A DNA stretch of 64,000 nt from Basidiobolus meristosporus CBS 931.73 (taxonomy: Eukaryota; Basidiobolomycota; Basidiobolomycetes; Basidiobolales; Basidiobolaceae). The stretch lies in the NCBI GenBank assembly GCA_002104905.1, contig MCFE01000221.1, forward strand, positions 59,783 through 123,782, written 5' to 3'. Every line of letters starts with the position of its first letter. Within the stretch, counting starts at the first letter, position 1. Shown here in pieces: positions 1 to 12,900 of this stretch. The notes under the pieces are model-generated. The model saw only the letters and a list, made by a program, of their open reading frames with translations. It ran no database searches and was not told where the DNA came from. The translations under genes and the position numbers were made by a program.

Positions 1-1588
1 GATACTGGAAAAATTTGACAGCATTGGCAAGATATTGCAGAGAATCTGCTACCCTATATACTTCTCACAGGCTCCAATTAACACTCATACACATATGCAA
101 CTATACAAATGCAATGACTGGATGAAGTGGATATGTATTTATTCAAGTGGCACTCTGAAGCCATTCCTACCAAGAGTACATAGGAAGCATTGGTAGTCAT
201 ATGAGGACATTGTTGGAATATTTATCTAGAAGTGGATCACCAATGCCAACTTGACGCATTTACAACTGTTGCATGAGGAGTTTGTGATAGGAACTGAGTG
301 GCTATACTACAAACATACAGCTGAGTGTATAGATCACTGCTGCTACTGTATCTATTCACTATTCCATCTTGCATGGTGTGTGGAGAATATTGGGCCTTGC
401 TTCACCTTTTGGGCGTTTCCTAAGGAGCAGATGTGTGGGGAGATTGGAAGACAAGTCAAGTTGCAGGCACTACCATATTCCAATCTCATCAAGAATATTA
501 CCTTCAAGTCTGTCATGGATGTAATGAGTTGGCACATGGAGGACAGCCAGTAAGAGTTGGAAAATACTGAGGACAAATGTGCACATGGAGACACCTATGC
601 CTATGGCATTAAGAAGCTAAGCAGCCCCAATGAGTGGGTAATCAGTCAAGTAATGCAAAGTTGGGCTGGGTGCAACAAGCAACTAATTTTTATTAGGAAA
701 ACTCTACCAAGGCATGCCAGATTTCTCTTGGTTACATGCCAACTTCTACACCATTCAATATGGAATCCACACAAACAAAGGCCAGAGTGCACCTATAAGG
801 GGGGCTAGAATCCAGTAGGGAGAAGGAATATATTGGCTAAATGCCAAGAAGTTCTTTGCAGATATTCAGGAGGTATTCATGGCATAGGTGGCAACAACCA
901 AACATATGTTTGCAAGTTGTATAGGTTACTAGCAGTACAAAGTATATGGCAACTTTGCAAGTATCACACTTAAAAGCTGTAAAGTTGAGGTGGTGGAAGT
1001 ATGTCAATTGCAGAAGGTGTGTGTGTTTGCAGAGGTTAGTAAGCAGGAGGCCATAGTTTTTTTTGATTTGAACTATATGTGGAATACCCAAGGTAGTAGT
1101 GGGTAAGCAAGTAAAGAGGGATGATTCTACAGTGGAATATGTTAATTGCACAAGGGGAGGTAAAAAAAGTAAATACCATTTTGTAAATTGGTACGGTAGC
1201 ATTATACAGAACCAGCTGTAGGCTATTATACTGCCAATATCATGCCATGAGCATCTTGGAGTGAGGCTGTCAAAATATTGTCAAGTTTCTTGCCATTTAA
1301 GGCAACTGGATGTCCTGGCCAGTAAAATCCACTTAAAATAGTTGTAGAATGCTAAAAGACCGCAACAATATCATACAATTATTGTCACAGCACCAATCAA
1401 ATCTTGTCAAGTCTTATCTCTTTATTTGGTAGTAAAATTAGCAAAACTCCATTGTGATCCAGTCATAAGATTGTTAAGAGGGTCACTAATTCCAAGCTGC
1501 TGGTATTAGGACAGTCTCTAAATGGGATCCTGACAGTTGATCTGGATTGGATCCACCTGCAGGACCAAATCATTATTCATAGGGAGAG
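1..1588 (+). mobile_element. 3' part of a degenerate Tnp2 (CACTA/Plavaka-type) DNA transposon, copy 1
   Basis: This copy starts before the window. Its first ~830 bases encode the C-terminal part of the same transposase seen at 10,835-12,900: a block with YYKH, C-x2-C-x3, a leucine-rich stretch, GPC and a W/FxFPxE segment (residues about 15-60 of the frame at 251-553). It continues in a second frame (557-808) with the SSPNEWVIS segment, so the gene is frameshifted. Similarity to copy 2 continues through non-coding DNA to about 1,588, where both copies end at a TTATTCATAGGG-type sequence. The family call comes from the copy-2 protein. The element is dead: stops and frameshifts break it. Confidence 0.55.
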
Positions 1589-2070
1589 CATTACAGCAAA
1601 AATACTTATTGAGTGGTGGATTTTAATGTAGGTACTCATAGAGTGTGGGGTTGGGCTTAATGTTAATGTAGGGTATAGGGACTTGTATAGGTCAATATAA
1701 TTGGCAATTTAGGTACAACTGTAGCCTAACAGAAATAAGTCAATTTATCTACATAAATAGTAAGAGAAACAGTTGAGTGAGGGAGTAAGGACTGTGAAAA
1801 AGAGGCAATAGCCAATCAATGTACAAAAGTGTAAAAGGTGATCAAGTGTCTAGGATAAGAAAGTTAGCAAATTGGCAGGGAACCAGTGAAAAGCCACTAC
1901 TATATTGTTGTGATGAAAAATTTTGACAAAGTTTTTTGTGAAATCTGCAGTGCAATTATTTTTCAGTGGTGTTTGCATGGTGTCCTGACAGGATCTGTAC
2001 CTCTTAGTCATGGGACCTTAAATTTGTGATGGCCATTTGATGGAATCATTACAATAATTTCTCATAGGGT
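1579..2070. repeat. ~490-bp dispersed repeat, direct copy of 4,408-4,890 and inverted copy of 4,922-5,400
   Basis: The block starts with AGCATTACAGC and a GGTGGATTTTAATG segment and ends with a CATAGGGT motif. It recurs almost colinearly at 4,408-4,890 in the same orientation and at 4,922-5,400 in reverse complement. Shared landmarks are GGGGTTGGGCTTAATGTT, GGGACTTGTATAGGTCAATA and GAGGCAATAGCC. The three copies differ by many point changes, so the duplications are old. I see no coding potential. The CCCTATGA/TCATAGGG ends may be terminal inverted repeats of an unidentified DNA transposon. Confidence 0.7.
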
Positions 2071-2079
2071 ATCAAGTGG

Positions 2080-4893
2080 CTGGCAAGATATTGTTGGTAC
2101 AGTAGTGACTGGTGAATGGTCAAATATGACTTGTGTGGCAAAACACTGGCGGTGATCCTTGTAATACTTCCTTCACTGTCTGAGTGCTTCATGACTGAGA
2201 GGCTTGCTACAATAGACACATGGTCTTTTTTCTCTTCTCTTACAGTATTGAGTCAAAGTAGTCATGTTCATGGGGGAAGCAGTTTGCCACTCAACAATGT
2301 AATGCTAATATATCACTTTTCTATCAATACTCATGTGAACTTACGAGAGTCCTGCATTTAATACAGCACACCTACATGAATGTAAGATCCAATGATGACC
2401 TGCCATAGTAAGCATTCTGAGTCAAGTTGTGGCACCACATACATATGTATATGCATCACCATTTCCTCTTTGGTTTGACTAACTTCTATATATATATCAC
2501 CTGAAACTAAAGCAATGCTGTCTGGTTCCCAACCAAACCCCACTGCTTACAGCAGCAGAAGAATGAATGGACAACTGCTTACTTTGACATTCAGTGCAAC
2601 AATCAGGGCTACAGCTAAAAATGGACCTGTGGACAGTGTGCATGCTGAAGGTAATAATGCAGACTCCTGAGGCTCTCAGTCAAGTAGGCAATTTGGAATC
2701 TCTGTGTAGCTGCTAGCTGACTGTATTGTGGAGGCCGATAAAAATGTAGCAAAAGCTGTACTCTTAGTTTAAGACCAGCAGGTGGCCATCATAACATCAC
2801 CACCACCTTTGTTAGCAAGTAAGTTGTCAGCTCATACCAATGCACTAATGAGGCAATTAGCTTCAGTGGCTAATAGGATAGATGCAATGGCCCAGAGAAA
2901 TCTGGAAATAGTCCAGAAACAAAATGAGCAGATAAAAGGTGTCAAGCAATTAATATTGCCATTGGGAGGAAGCAACATCTTTGCTGCAAAGAAGGAACTC
3001 AAGTAGCTCAATTTTGCAGCCAAGAATAAAGCCATTTTCTGATGTGACAGCAGAGGGACACCACTCAGTCCTTGAAGCAGAACAACAGTGCCTAAAGCTT
3101 ATGCCCACAAAAAAACCTATTGCAGCATGGGATGGAGAAAATGTAGTGGTCATACCAAAGCCAAAAAATGAGAACACATCAAAGATCCATCAAGCCATTA
3201 AGTGCAATGATGAAGAGTGGGCTAATATTCTGGAGGCCTCTAGAAGTCTAGCACTCCAACACCTCAAGGCTGGCATACTAAGAGATCATCAGTAACTCAA
3301 TGCCAAGCAGAATGCGCTTGACTTACTCCATCAGAATATCCATGTTTCAAACCAGCAAGCAGATTTTGGGCCAGCATTGGTATGCTAAGAAAGTATCTTA
3401 AGAATAGCAGAAATTATCAAAGGCTGAAGAACAAGGGTGTAATGGCTAAAAGCCAGCAGCTGCCGGAAGAGCTTGTTAAAAACAGGGCCAAAAGCTCCAA
3501 ACAAGCATCAAAGAGACATCAATGGCTGGAAGAGTACCAATAAGGGAGAAGCAGGCAGTCACAGATGCACATGCACAACATTGACCAAGGAAGAAGTGTA
3601 GTTCTGCTCAAGAAACACTTGGTCAAAGTAGCAGTGAAGGACCTGGCAGTGGTAAAAACAAGTGGCTACCTCAGGAGCCTGCCACAGCATTGACTGAGAG
3701 CTCAAAACAGGCAGGAAAGAAGCATCAGGTTGCCTGCAGAGTGCCAGCAAGGGACCAACAGGTCAAAACAGATGCATCAGTGGAGTATTTATCAAGGATA
3801 AAATGTAATTGAATACAGGAAGCACTTAAACAAAGTAGCAGTGAAAGACCTGGCAGTAATAAAGGAAAAGGTAAAGGGGAAAAAGTCTACCCTAGCCAGA
3901 GACAGGGAAGTGTGAGAAAAAAGCTGCAGTTTTGCGAATTAACACTGTAAGCCTGGAACTGGCTGAGTCCCATTATAGCCAAAAAGAATTACCAACAAGA
4001 AAACAGCTGTTTTCACAAGAGCTGGTAGTGCAGCCAGTTCAGCTACACTCTAGTGAGGTAGATGAGTTTGAAGAGAAAGACAATTTGTCTACCTCAGCCT
4101 CCACACCCTACATTGTTCACAGAGCGGAGATCCTACAGACAAACAAAGTAACAATGTCAAGAACTTAAAAGGTTATCACAATGCCTTTGGTGGAATTTTA
4201 GAACATTGATAGGCACACCAAGAGGTTGCAGCACTTCTTCAAGAGCAGTGCTCTAGAAAACTCACTTGAATATTGCAAGGATTTATTGCAAAGACTGGCA
4301 GATAAGGGGCTAGACCTTGCAGTACTGGCTGAAGACCAGGACATATGGAAACTAGTGAAAGAACAATGGCATAAAGCTGTAGGGGGCCTGCCAAAGCTGT
4401 GAAAACAGAGCATTACAGCAGAAATACTTACTGAGTGGTGGATTTTAATGGAGTTACTTGCTGACTGTGGGGTTGGGCTTAATGTTGATGTAGGGCATAG
4501 GGACTTGTATAGGTCAATACAATTGACATTTGATGTAAAACTGAAGTTTCAACAGAAATAAATCAATTTGTATTCATGAAAAGTAAAAGAAACAGTTGAG
4601 GCAGGTAGTAAGGAGTATGAAAAAGAGGCAATAGCCAATCAATGCACATAAACATAGCTGGTGATATAGTACCAGGGATCAGAAAGTGAGAAAGTTGGCA
4701 GATAACCAATTAAAAGCTATGCTTGCGCTGTTGTGATGAAAAATTTTTACCAAGTTTTTTATGATATCTGGGGTGCAATTATTTTTGATGGTCTTTGTAC
4801 AGTGTCCTGATGAAATCAATACCTCTTAGTCACAGGACTTTAATTTTGTTACAGCCTTTTAGTAGGATGATCACAATTATTTTTCATAGGGTT
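2080..4893 (+). repeat. Left arm of a large degenerate palindrome, with a broken gene of unknown function
   Basis: This arm is the imperfect reverse complement of 4,922-7,270. It carries, in pieces on the + strand, a dead gene also present in the other arm. First comes a segment with a coiled-coil pattern (ALMRQL..V..RIDAMAQRN; 2,782-3,006). The end is a segment with KRLQHFF and YCKDLLQRLAD (about 4,205-4,400). A second shared ORF lies at 2,116-2,361 (LCGKTL..ILV..P). The left arm is longer partly because a block with AGCACTT.....AAGTAGCAGTGAA is duplicated internally (about 3,605-3,660 and 3,810-3,865). I do not recognise the protein family. Confidence 0.65.
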
Positions 4894-4921
4894 AAAGTAA
4901 ATGTAGTTGAAGATGCTGTGT

Positions 4922-7270
4922 TGCCCTATGAAAAATTATTGTGATAATCCCATCAAAAGGCTGTCACAGATACTAAGTCCTGCAACCAAGAGGTATTGAC
5001 CCATCAGGACACCAAGCTAAGACCATTGAAAAATATTTCCATCCCAGATCTCACAAAAAACTTAATCAAAACTTTTCATTGCAACAATACAAAAGTGGCT
5101 TTTGATTGGTCCTCTGCCAATTCTCACACTTCCTGATTCCAGACACTCAATTCCTTCTTACATTTGTGTTAATTGATAGGCTATTGCCTCTTTTTTACAC
5201 TCCTTACTACCTGACTCAACCAATTCTTCTACTTTCATGCATATGTATTGATTTATTTCCGTTGTAACTTCAGTTGCACCTCAATTGCCAACTGTATTGA
5301 CCTATACAAGTTGCTATACCCAACACTGATACTAAGCCCAACCCACGCCCAGCAAGTACTCCATTGAAGTATGCCATTCAATAAGTGTATTGGCTGTAAT
5401 GCCCTTTTTCATGACTTTGGTATGAACCCTAAAGCTTTGTGCCACTATTCATTCAATGTTCCCATACATTGTGGTTTTCAGCCAACACTGCAAGGTTTAG
5501 CAGCTCATCTGCCAGTCTTTGCAATAAATCCTTGCAATACTCTGGTGCATTCTCTTGAATACCGCTCTTGAAGAAGTGCTGCAACCTCTTGGTGTGCCCA
5601 TTAATATGCCAAAATTTAACAACAGGCATGGTGATAGTCTTTTGAGTGCTTGATGCTGCTACCTTGGCTTTCAGTGTGAACTCCACTCTGTCTACAATGG
5701 AGGATGTGGAGGCTGTGCTAGAAAAGTCCTTCACTGCTGCTGTGACTAAGTCCTTCATGTATTGAACTACATTTTCTCCATGATAAGTGCTGCACTGGTG
5801 GATCTGTTTCAGCCTGCCTGTCCCAAACTGGCACTCTTTGGGTTACCTGCCATTTCTTTGCCACTTGCTTGGAGCTTTCAGCCCTGCTTGTGACAAGCTC
5901 TTGAGGAAGCTGCTGGTTTTTAGCCATGGCACCTGTGCTCTTCTGCCTTTGATAGTTTTTGCTATTCTTGAGATACTTTCTTTGCATACCAATGCTGGCC
6001 CAAAATTTGTTTGCTTGCTTGAAACCAGGATAATGCTCATGGAACAGGTCAAGCTCATTCTGCTTGACCTTAGGTTCCAGATGGTCCTATGGGATGCCAG
6101 CTTAAGATGATGCTATGCTAGACTACCAATTGCCTCTTAAATATTAGCCCATTCTTCATCATTGCCCTCAATAGCTTCACAGATCTTCAGTGTCTTTTGA
6201 TTTTTAGGCTTGGGCATACACACCACATTCTCTCCCTCACATGCTGTGATAGGTTCTTATGACAGCTTTATCTTTGGGCACGGTTGTTGTGCCTCAATGA
6301 CTGCATGATGCTCCTCTGCTGCTACATTGGGGATTGGCTCAACTCTTGGCTATGATATTGAGCTACTTGAATTCCTTTTTTGTAGCAAATATACTGCATT
6401 CTCTATCTGGGATACTCATTGCTCTACATATATTATTTGTTGGTCCTGTTTCTGGGCTATTTCCCAGTTTCTCTAGGCCATTGCATCTATCTTATCAGTC
6501 ACTGTACCTAGTTGCCTCATTAATGCTTTGGTATGAGCTAACACCATACTTGCTAAGACACGTGGTGGTGATGATACAAAGGCCATTTGCTGGGCTTCAA
6601 CAGAGAGTACTGCATTTGCTACATTCTCATCTACCTGAGCATTATGGTCAGCTTGCAGCTCTGCAGAGATTCTCATTTTCCTACTTGCCTGGGAGCTTGA
6701 GGAATCTGCATTAGTACCTTTAGTGGGTGCATTGGCAACATGGTTTTTTTTTATGTAGCCCTTCTTGTTGCACTGAATGGCAAAGCAAGCTGTTGTCAAA
6801 ATGTTCTTCCACTGCTGTCAATGGTGTGGTTAGGTAGGGAACCAGAGAACTTTGTATTATTTTTTGGCTGTATATATATATGGTGGTGAGTCAGACCAAA
6901 GGGGTAATAGTGTTACATATACATGTGTATGTGGTGCTACATCTTTATTTATAATGCTTACTATGACAGGTCATCATTGAATCTTACATTCATCTAGGTG
7001 CAATGTCTCAAATACAAGACTATTTTAAGTTCACATGGGTATTGAAGAAAAGTGATATAAGAGTGGTATGTTGTTGAGTGTCAAACTGTTGGTACCATGG
7101 AGAAGATTACTTAGATGCAATGCCATAAGAGAAGAGAGAAGAGACCATATGGATATTGTAATAAGTCTCTCAGCCATGAAGCATGCACAAAGCATAGGAT
7201 GTCTTACAAGGATCACAGACAGTGTTTTACCACACAAGTAATAGACTTGTTCCATTGTACCATGCCAGGG
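4922..7270 (-). repeat. Right arm of the degenerate palindrome
   Basis: This is the inverted copy of the left arm. The centre lies at about 4,894-4,921. On the minus strand it encodes the counterpart pieces: 6,799-6,473 (N-terminal part with ALMRQLGTV.DKIDAMA), then frameshifted fragments, then 5,758-5,453 (KRLQHFFKS....YCKDLLQRLADE). A minus ORF (7,768-7,031) ends in a stretch homologous to the 2,116-2,361 ORF of the left arm; its upstream part has no counterpart and no recognisable domain. Both arms are broken independently. Confidence 0.65.
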
Positions 7271-8077
7271 TGCGTGGTGTAATCCGCGGTCTTTAAGAAC
7301 AATCAGGCACAATATTGTAGCTACCAGTAGGCAAGATTGCACTTGGATAATCTTGCACCATGTGGGACAATCTTGCACATTATGGCACAATCTGACACAT
7401 TGAGGTTGGCACAAATGATTGCGCCCACTTGTAAAGTTTGCAGCACATGCGCAATTGGATACCACTATTATGGTAGGTAAAATCTGGTATTCAGATATGT
7501 TTCTTTGATGTAAATGGAAATAAATGTGTATTACACTATAAATTACACAGATCCTTACCATTTTGGTTACCATCACTCCAATTGGATGGTATATCAGTGT
7601 GTAATTGGTCCAAAGGTGTCCTGAAGCTTTCAGCCCCCAATTGGCTCTTTGACCAATACACAAGCTACCTGATTTGCCATGAAATATCCCATTTTGCCCA
7701 TTAAGCAAGTAAATCTCTAATCCTAGTGATTGGACATAGCTAGCACATAACCAATTGTATGGGTGCAAATCTGATCAAATGGCTGCACTGGTGCCACAGA
7801 TGATGTATACATATGCAGGGTGTTTATTTATAGCGGTCCTGTCTCAAATGTGAGACAACCTTAATATTGGTTAAATCAAAAATTTAGTGATCACTGATTT
7901 GCAATGGCTTGATGCAGATTGCAAAAAAAAATGCATTGTTTAGATAATTACAAATAATAGCAGTTCAATGCAATTGCATCATCTTCTCCTAGGCTTTTTT
8001 TTCACAGGGATTAGTACTGAAGCGTTTGGTAGTGATTCACTTTGCACACCTACACTACTTACTTGTTGACTATCCTC
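7271..8077. other. Non-coding transposon-flank DNA
   Basis: AT-rich sequence between the palindrome and the Harbinger-type element. A minus-strand open frame crosses 7,271-7,768 but shows no domain and skewed composition, so I do not call it a gene. The segment around 7,815-7,860 (TGTTTATTTATAGCGGTCC, then TCTCAAATGTGAGAC) has short inverted symmetry and could mark one end of the Harbinger element; I could not find its partner end. Confidence 0.4.
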
Positions 8078-9227
8078 TTAGCTACTTGTGTATTTGTAGT
8101 CTGTATTTTGCCTGCTAGTTGATGAGTGCAATGCTGCAGCTTGGCCATGATGAATTGCTCTAAATGATGCAACTGAGCTGGCCTGTAGTGCTATGCGCTG
8201 ACGCGTTCTTTTACTTGCCAAAGGCTCTGGTGGTGGAGGCACTTCATGCAGGTCATCATCTGTCAGTTCACCAGAAGAAACTTGGTGATGGTCAGCTGTA
8301 ATGGCACACACAGATGCAACCTGATGTGCTGGCATGGCCCTTGGCTGAGTCTGATGTGATGCTGCTTGTTGACGCAACTTGGCCCACTCCAATGGACATG
8401 TGTCTTTTTGAGCAGTTTGGCAGGTTCTGGTGGTTTTGCTCTGAAGCATGCGTGTTGACCCAATACATGTTGAGTCAATATTGGGCGCTCTTGTGATGGG
8501 TGTTGGCATAGTTTGGACTGACATGCATCAGCGTGCTGAAGTTGCAAGGGATGATAAGGAATCCAGCAAGGCGTGCTGGTGCAATCTAGATGGATGTTGC
8601 TTGCGGTCTGTATTCATCCTCTTGAAGCTCACCTTCTGATTCCTCAAGGTATTCAGTTACTCTCTGTCTAATACTTTGCAACTGTTGCCTGGATGAGTCC
8701 TGTGTATATTGCTCTTGGAAGCCACTTAGCTCTACTAATATATCACGTAATACATTAGTCATTTGAGGCAAAAACTCATTCAAAATATTCTTGGTTCCCA
8801 AATTCATGGTATGAACGGACATGTTTGGCCTGTACCGTGCAAATTGCGCACAAAATTGTTCCTGCGTGGCTTCCTCATCAAATCCCTTCACTCTCAGCTC
8901 ATTCTTGATTTCAATACTTGTCTTGTTATATATCTTCTTACATACATCCACTGGCATCTTGATGTAGAACTCATGCCACAGCTTTCTACTCAGGTTCTTC
9001 CATCTCTGTCTACTCTCCAAGGTATCTAGTTCCGCTAGATTAATGAGTAGTGCCCAAATATCTGTATGAAGGCTCATCATAGACACTTGGGCCATACTGA
9101 AATCATTTGGCAAGAGCTCAGATGGATCCAACATTGCCTTTTCCGGTCTGGACCGCACTTGTGAGCTGGGGGATGGGTTTTGTTTGGGTTGAACCAAAGA
9201 TGAGTTGAGACTTAGTATAGGGACCAT
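8078..9227 (-). pseudogene. PIF/Harbinger accessory (Myb-like/trihelix-type) protein, frameshifted
   Basis: Two minus-strand frames adjoin: 9,227-8,586 (213 aa) and 8,524-8,078 (148 aa), which together look like one protein broken by a frameshift near 8,550-8,590. The N-terminal part has W/L-rich helices (DIWALLINLAELD, RWKNLSRKLWHEF) and the second frame ends in a low-complexity basic/serine tail. PIF/Harbinger elements typically carry a DNA-binding accessory ORF next to, and often divergent from, the DDE transposase, and a transposase relic starts about 700 bp away on the other strand. The accessory-protein call rests on this context; sequence alone gives only a helical, nucleic-acid-binding impression. 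Confidence 0.45.
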
Positions 9228-9899
9228 AGTGACAGATTTGGATACTTATACAGTGGTGTATTGGCATCAACCTGGTCTTATATGATATATATATGAAAAC
9301 TAATGTGATTGTTGAATTTTCCATATATTATGCATGATGCATCTTGGATTGCATTGACACAGATCAGATCACATCAATTGCAGATTTCCTATTTGATAAT
9401 AGACTTGTGAGTAAAACATCAATAAAAACACCCAGTCATTGCTTGAGGATGATTTTTGCAACATAATGAAGGGATACATGGCAATTGATGGAGATTTAAT
9501 CATAATGCATGGGAAATCAGATAAATAAAGCTGATTGTGCCAAATCAAATCAGATCATCTCAGCGCAATCCCTTCCAATTTTAATATGACTTCACATCTG
9601 AATGGTCTTTTCTCATCAGTCCCATCACTACCACTGGATTTCATTTTGGCACCCTAGAGGGGATCTATACCAAGTACTGTGGTCCATATACCCCAATCTA
9701 CTCAAGGAGATCCCTTGTTAAGCTTCTCTGCTATTACAAGAACTATTGCCCTACAAGGTTTCATCCCACCATCCATGGCAACAAAAGTCCTAGAAGCATT
9801 CATTCTCAGCTGACAGCAATGAGGAACCACCTTGCAGAGGGTATGAATGACTTATAGCAAGCTTGGCGTACTAGGTTCAGAAGCTTAAATAGACTTCCA

Positions 9900-10468
9900 T
9901 ATCCCATAGTGTTCAGCAACAGGTTCCATATCAGGAGTATTTTGATACCTTCCCAGTGAGGATTTACAGACCATCTAGAGGGCAGAGGCTCTTTTATTCT
10001 GGCAAGTACAAGGCACACTGTGTGAAATTTCAAGCACTGTCTGATATTGAGGGTAACATCATCTGGTTTAGTGGGCTATTTGCTGGAAGTAGGCATGACA
10101 AAGAACTCTGGGTAGAGAATCATCAAGAATTCAGTAGAGGGGAGAAATGTATGGCAGACTTATCATATATAGGAGAGGATTGTCAGAGATTAGGATGTAT
10201 TATAGCTTATAGGAAGCCAAGAAATGGTGTGCTTAGAAGGAAGCAGAAGCTCTACATTGAGATATTTAATCACTTCAGAGTGAGGGTAGAGCATACATTT
10301 GGATATCTGAAGAGATTCAGCATATTGGCAGGTAAATACAGAGGAAAGTCATATATAGGAGAACACAGCAGAATAGGTAAAATAGTTAAGATACTTATCA
10401 ATGCACAGTATATTCATACAAGAAGATATCCACTGAGAGAAATGTATCTGGAGCATTATGAAGAGTAA
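9900..10468 (+). pseudogene. PIF/Harbinger transposase (DDE_Tnp_4), N-terminally broken
   Basis: The open frame runs to a stop at 10,468. It shows the DDE_Tnp_4 signature order. The first catalytic Asp is probably in YFDTFPVRIYRPS (codon near 9,942). Then come GQRLFYSGKYKAHCVKFQAL, a GLFAGSRHDKELW block (the HD motif), the second Asp in MADLSYIGEDC, and the Glu in RVRVEHTFGYLKRF. Upstream sequence (9,320-9,900) lacks an intact N-terminal helix-turn-helix region and has several stops, so the gene is dead. The divergent ORF at 8,078-9,227 is the probable partner protein. CpG content is very low, as in the rest of the island. Confidence 0.75.
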
Positions 10469-10834
10469 ATAAAGCAAGGAAAGCACTACTCTGAGCAACA
10501 TAAGTAAAATTGAGTAAAATTACCAGTAACTATAACCTACCACTGGCATGATGGTAGAAGTTATAATGCCAGATAGTCCCAGATTGATCCACCACTATAA
10601 ACAGGCTGCCACTATGTGGCACTTTCCAACAGAACAAGTCTAATATATGACAACTTGTCAGTCACTGCTACACCAATAATATCTTGCTTGCCACTTGATA
10701 CTTCTATATTGACACCTAGTTGTAATTGTTACCTTGCACAAGCTGAGTCAGGTGAGTTTGGGACACCTTTAGGTTGACCTCAGCCATTTTAATATGGCAC
10801 ACAGAGTGATAGCTTTGAAGAAGAAGGCTCACTG
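10469..10834. other. Transposon-derived non-coding DNA
   Basis: No gene. A stretch near 10,675-10,705 (ACCAATAATATCTTGCTTGC) is the reverse complement of sequence at about 2,074-2,102, linking this flank to the palindrome family. Several short inverted motifs are present but no clear terminal repeat. Confidence 0.5.
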
Positions 10835-12900
10835 ATGTATTGTGAGCCTATCGACCCTAACAACAGTACCCTGCATGAGCCTGGCAAAATCCTATTATTC
10901 AATGAGACAACACCCATGGAAAGAAATGCCAAGGATACTTTATTGAGTCAAGTGAGCCCAGTAATCCATCTACTGGTGAATGATGTGATGCTGTGGCTAG
11001 AGAAGTGGCACATATGCACTAATATCAGCTATGGGGGCTCTGAGGATTTATTATTACTTCTTGCCAAAATCATCCTAGGATGCAACTTACCATGTACACA
11101 GTATAAATGGAAAACCATTATGTAGCTGGCAACATATGACCCAGAGAGTGTTCTGATACCAGCATGTGTTAACAGTTGCATGGGATTCACATCAGAAAAT
11201 GCCACCATTGCAAGGTGTTGAACTTGTCAGTAATCCACCACAATTGGAGGAAAACATTGTTCACACCCCAAATATATTCCAGTAATACCCCATCTAAAGA
11301 AGCTTATGCAGTCAGACAAATATTGTGAGGCTATAAAGTTCTACACTCAGTGTCAATCAAGCACAAACATTTCCAATATATTTGATGGCAAACATTACAA
11401 ACAACTAAGAAGCAAGGGCTACTCTGAAGGTATGTATGACCATGCTTTTGGCTTGGCACTTGATGGACTTTCATTTAACAAGTATGCTACCAGCAAATCC
11501 TGCTGGCTGCTGATTCTCATCAACCTTGATCTGCCACCTATCATATAGTATCAGAGCAGAAGTCTGATGTTAGTCTTGCTGGTATCTAGGCCTAAATAGC
11601 TGTCCAACCTGGACAGCTACCTGTTTCTGTTGCTGGAGGAACTTTGTATGCCTTCCAGCAGGATACTACTATGTGGCCATCATATCACAGTGCATATATT
11701 ACCTGCATTGGAGATACCCCAGCCATCAACAAGATGGCTGGCTTTTCTGGATGCAATGGATGGTATTGCTTTCAGGTGTGTGAGATCCAGGGAATATACT
11801 CCATAACTCACACACAATATTGTTATCCTAACACCAACACTAAGAATATCATCTTCCCACAGAGGGAATGTACAGAAGTCAGCATGCAATTACAGCAAAG
11901 TTGGCAAGCTATAAGCTATTGGCCAAAATATGGAAGTAATTGGAAATCAGAGACACTTAAGATAGCAGGTATTTGTTGGAGCAAAAGCTTTCTACTGGGA
12001 GCAATGCATTTGCTTTGCAGCAATATCCCTATACTAATGAACAAGTTATACATGGGGCATCTCAGGCTGAATGAGCTCTTAGAGATACCAGAGAAATTTG
12101 AAAGAATTGGTAAGATATTACAGTGTATCTGCTACCCAAAGTACTTCTCACAAGCTCCAGTCAATATTCATATGCATATGCAACAATACAAATGCAAGGA
12201 CAGCATGAATTGGTTATGTTTTTATTCTAGTGGCCTTCTGAAGGCATTCCTAATAGAGTACATTGGAAGCATTGGGAGTCATTTGTTGACATTGTAGGAA
12301 TATTTATCCAGAAGTGGATCACCATTGCCAACTTGACACATCTACAGCTTTATGCAAGGTATTTGTTACAGGATTTGAGCAGCTATACTACAAGCATAAA
12401 GCTGAATGCATAGATCTCTGCCACTACTGTGTCCACTTGCTACTCCATCTTGCTTGATGTGTGGAAAATATTGGGCCTTGCTTCACCTTTTAGGAGTTTT
12501 CTGTGAAGCAGATGTGCAGGTAGATAGGAAGACAAGTCAAGTTGCAGGTAATACCATATCCCAATCTCATCAAGAATATTACCTTCAAGTCTGTCATGGA
12601 TGTGATCAGTTGGCACATGGAGGACAGCCAGGAAGAGTTGGAAAATACTGAGGACAGACATGTTCATGGAGACACCAATGCCTATGGCATTAAGATGCTA
12701 AGCAGCCCCAATGAGTGGGTAATCAGTTAAGTAATGCAAAGTTGAGCTGGGTGCAACAGGTACTAATTTTGATTAGGACAACTCCATCAAAGTATGCTGG
12801 GTTTCTCCTGGTCACAAGCCAATTTCTACACCATTCAATATGGAATTCACACAAACAAGAGCCAGAACACATCTACAAGGGGACTAGAGCTCATTAGGGA
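10835..12900 (+). pseudogene. Tnp2 (CACTA/Plavaka-type) transposase, copy 2, degenerate
   Basis: Frames at 10,835-11,125, 11,306-11,548, 11,644-12,297 and 12,406-12,730 are consecutive parts of one transposase broken by stops and frameshifts. In order they show: an N-terminal region with LLVNDVMLWLE; a GLALDGLSFNKY...CWLL..INLDLPP block, matching the catalytic-core pattern DGFS..S.WP..L.NLPP of Tnp2 proteins; a GDTPAINKMAGF block with a following C..CEIQG; then FEQLYYKHKAECIDLC, LLLHLA, VENIGPCFTF and the IGRQVKLQ..PYPNLIKNI segment, which resembles the C-terminal region of fungal Tnp2 proteins. The match is by pattern, so the superfamily is likely but not proven. Similarity to copy 1 starts at about 12,087 and continues to about 13,660. 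Confidence 0.6.

Noticed and set aside
7031-7768. 245-codon minus ORF as a real gene
   Set aside because: No domain; only its last third is conserved in the other palindrome arm, where the frame is short and unanchored.
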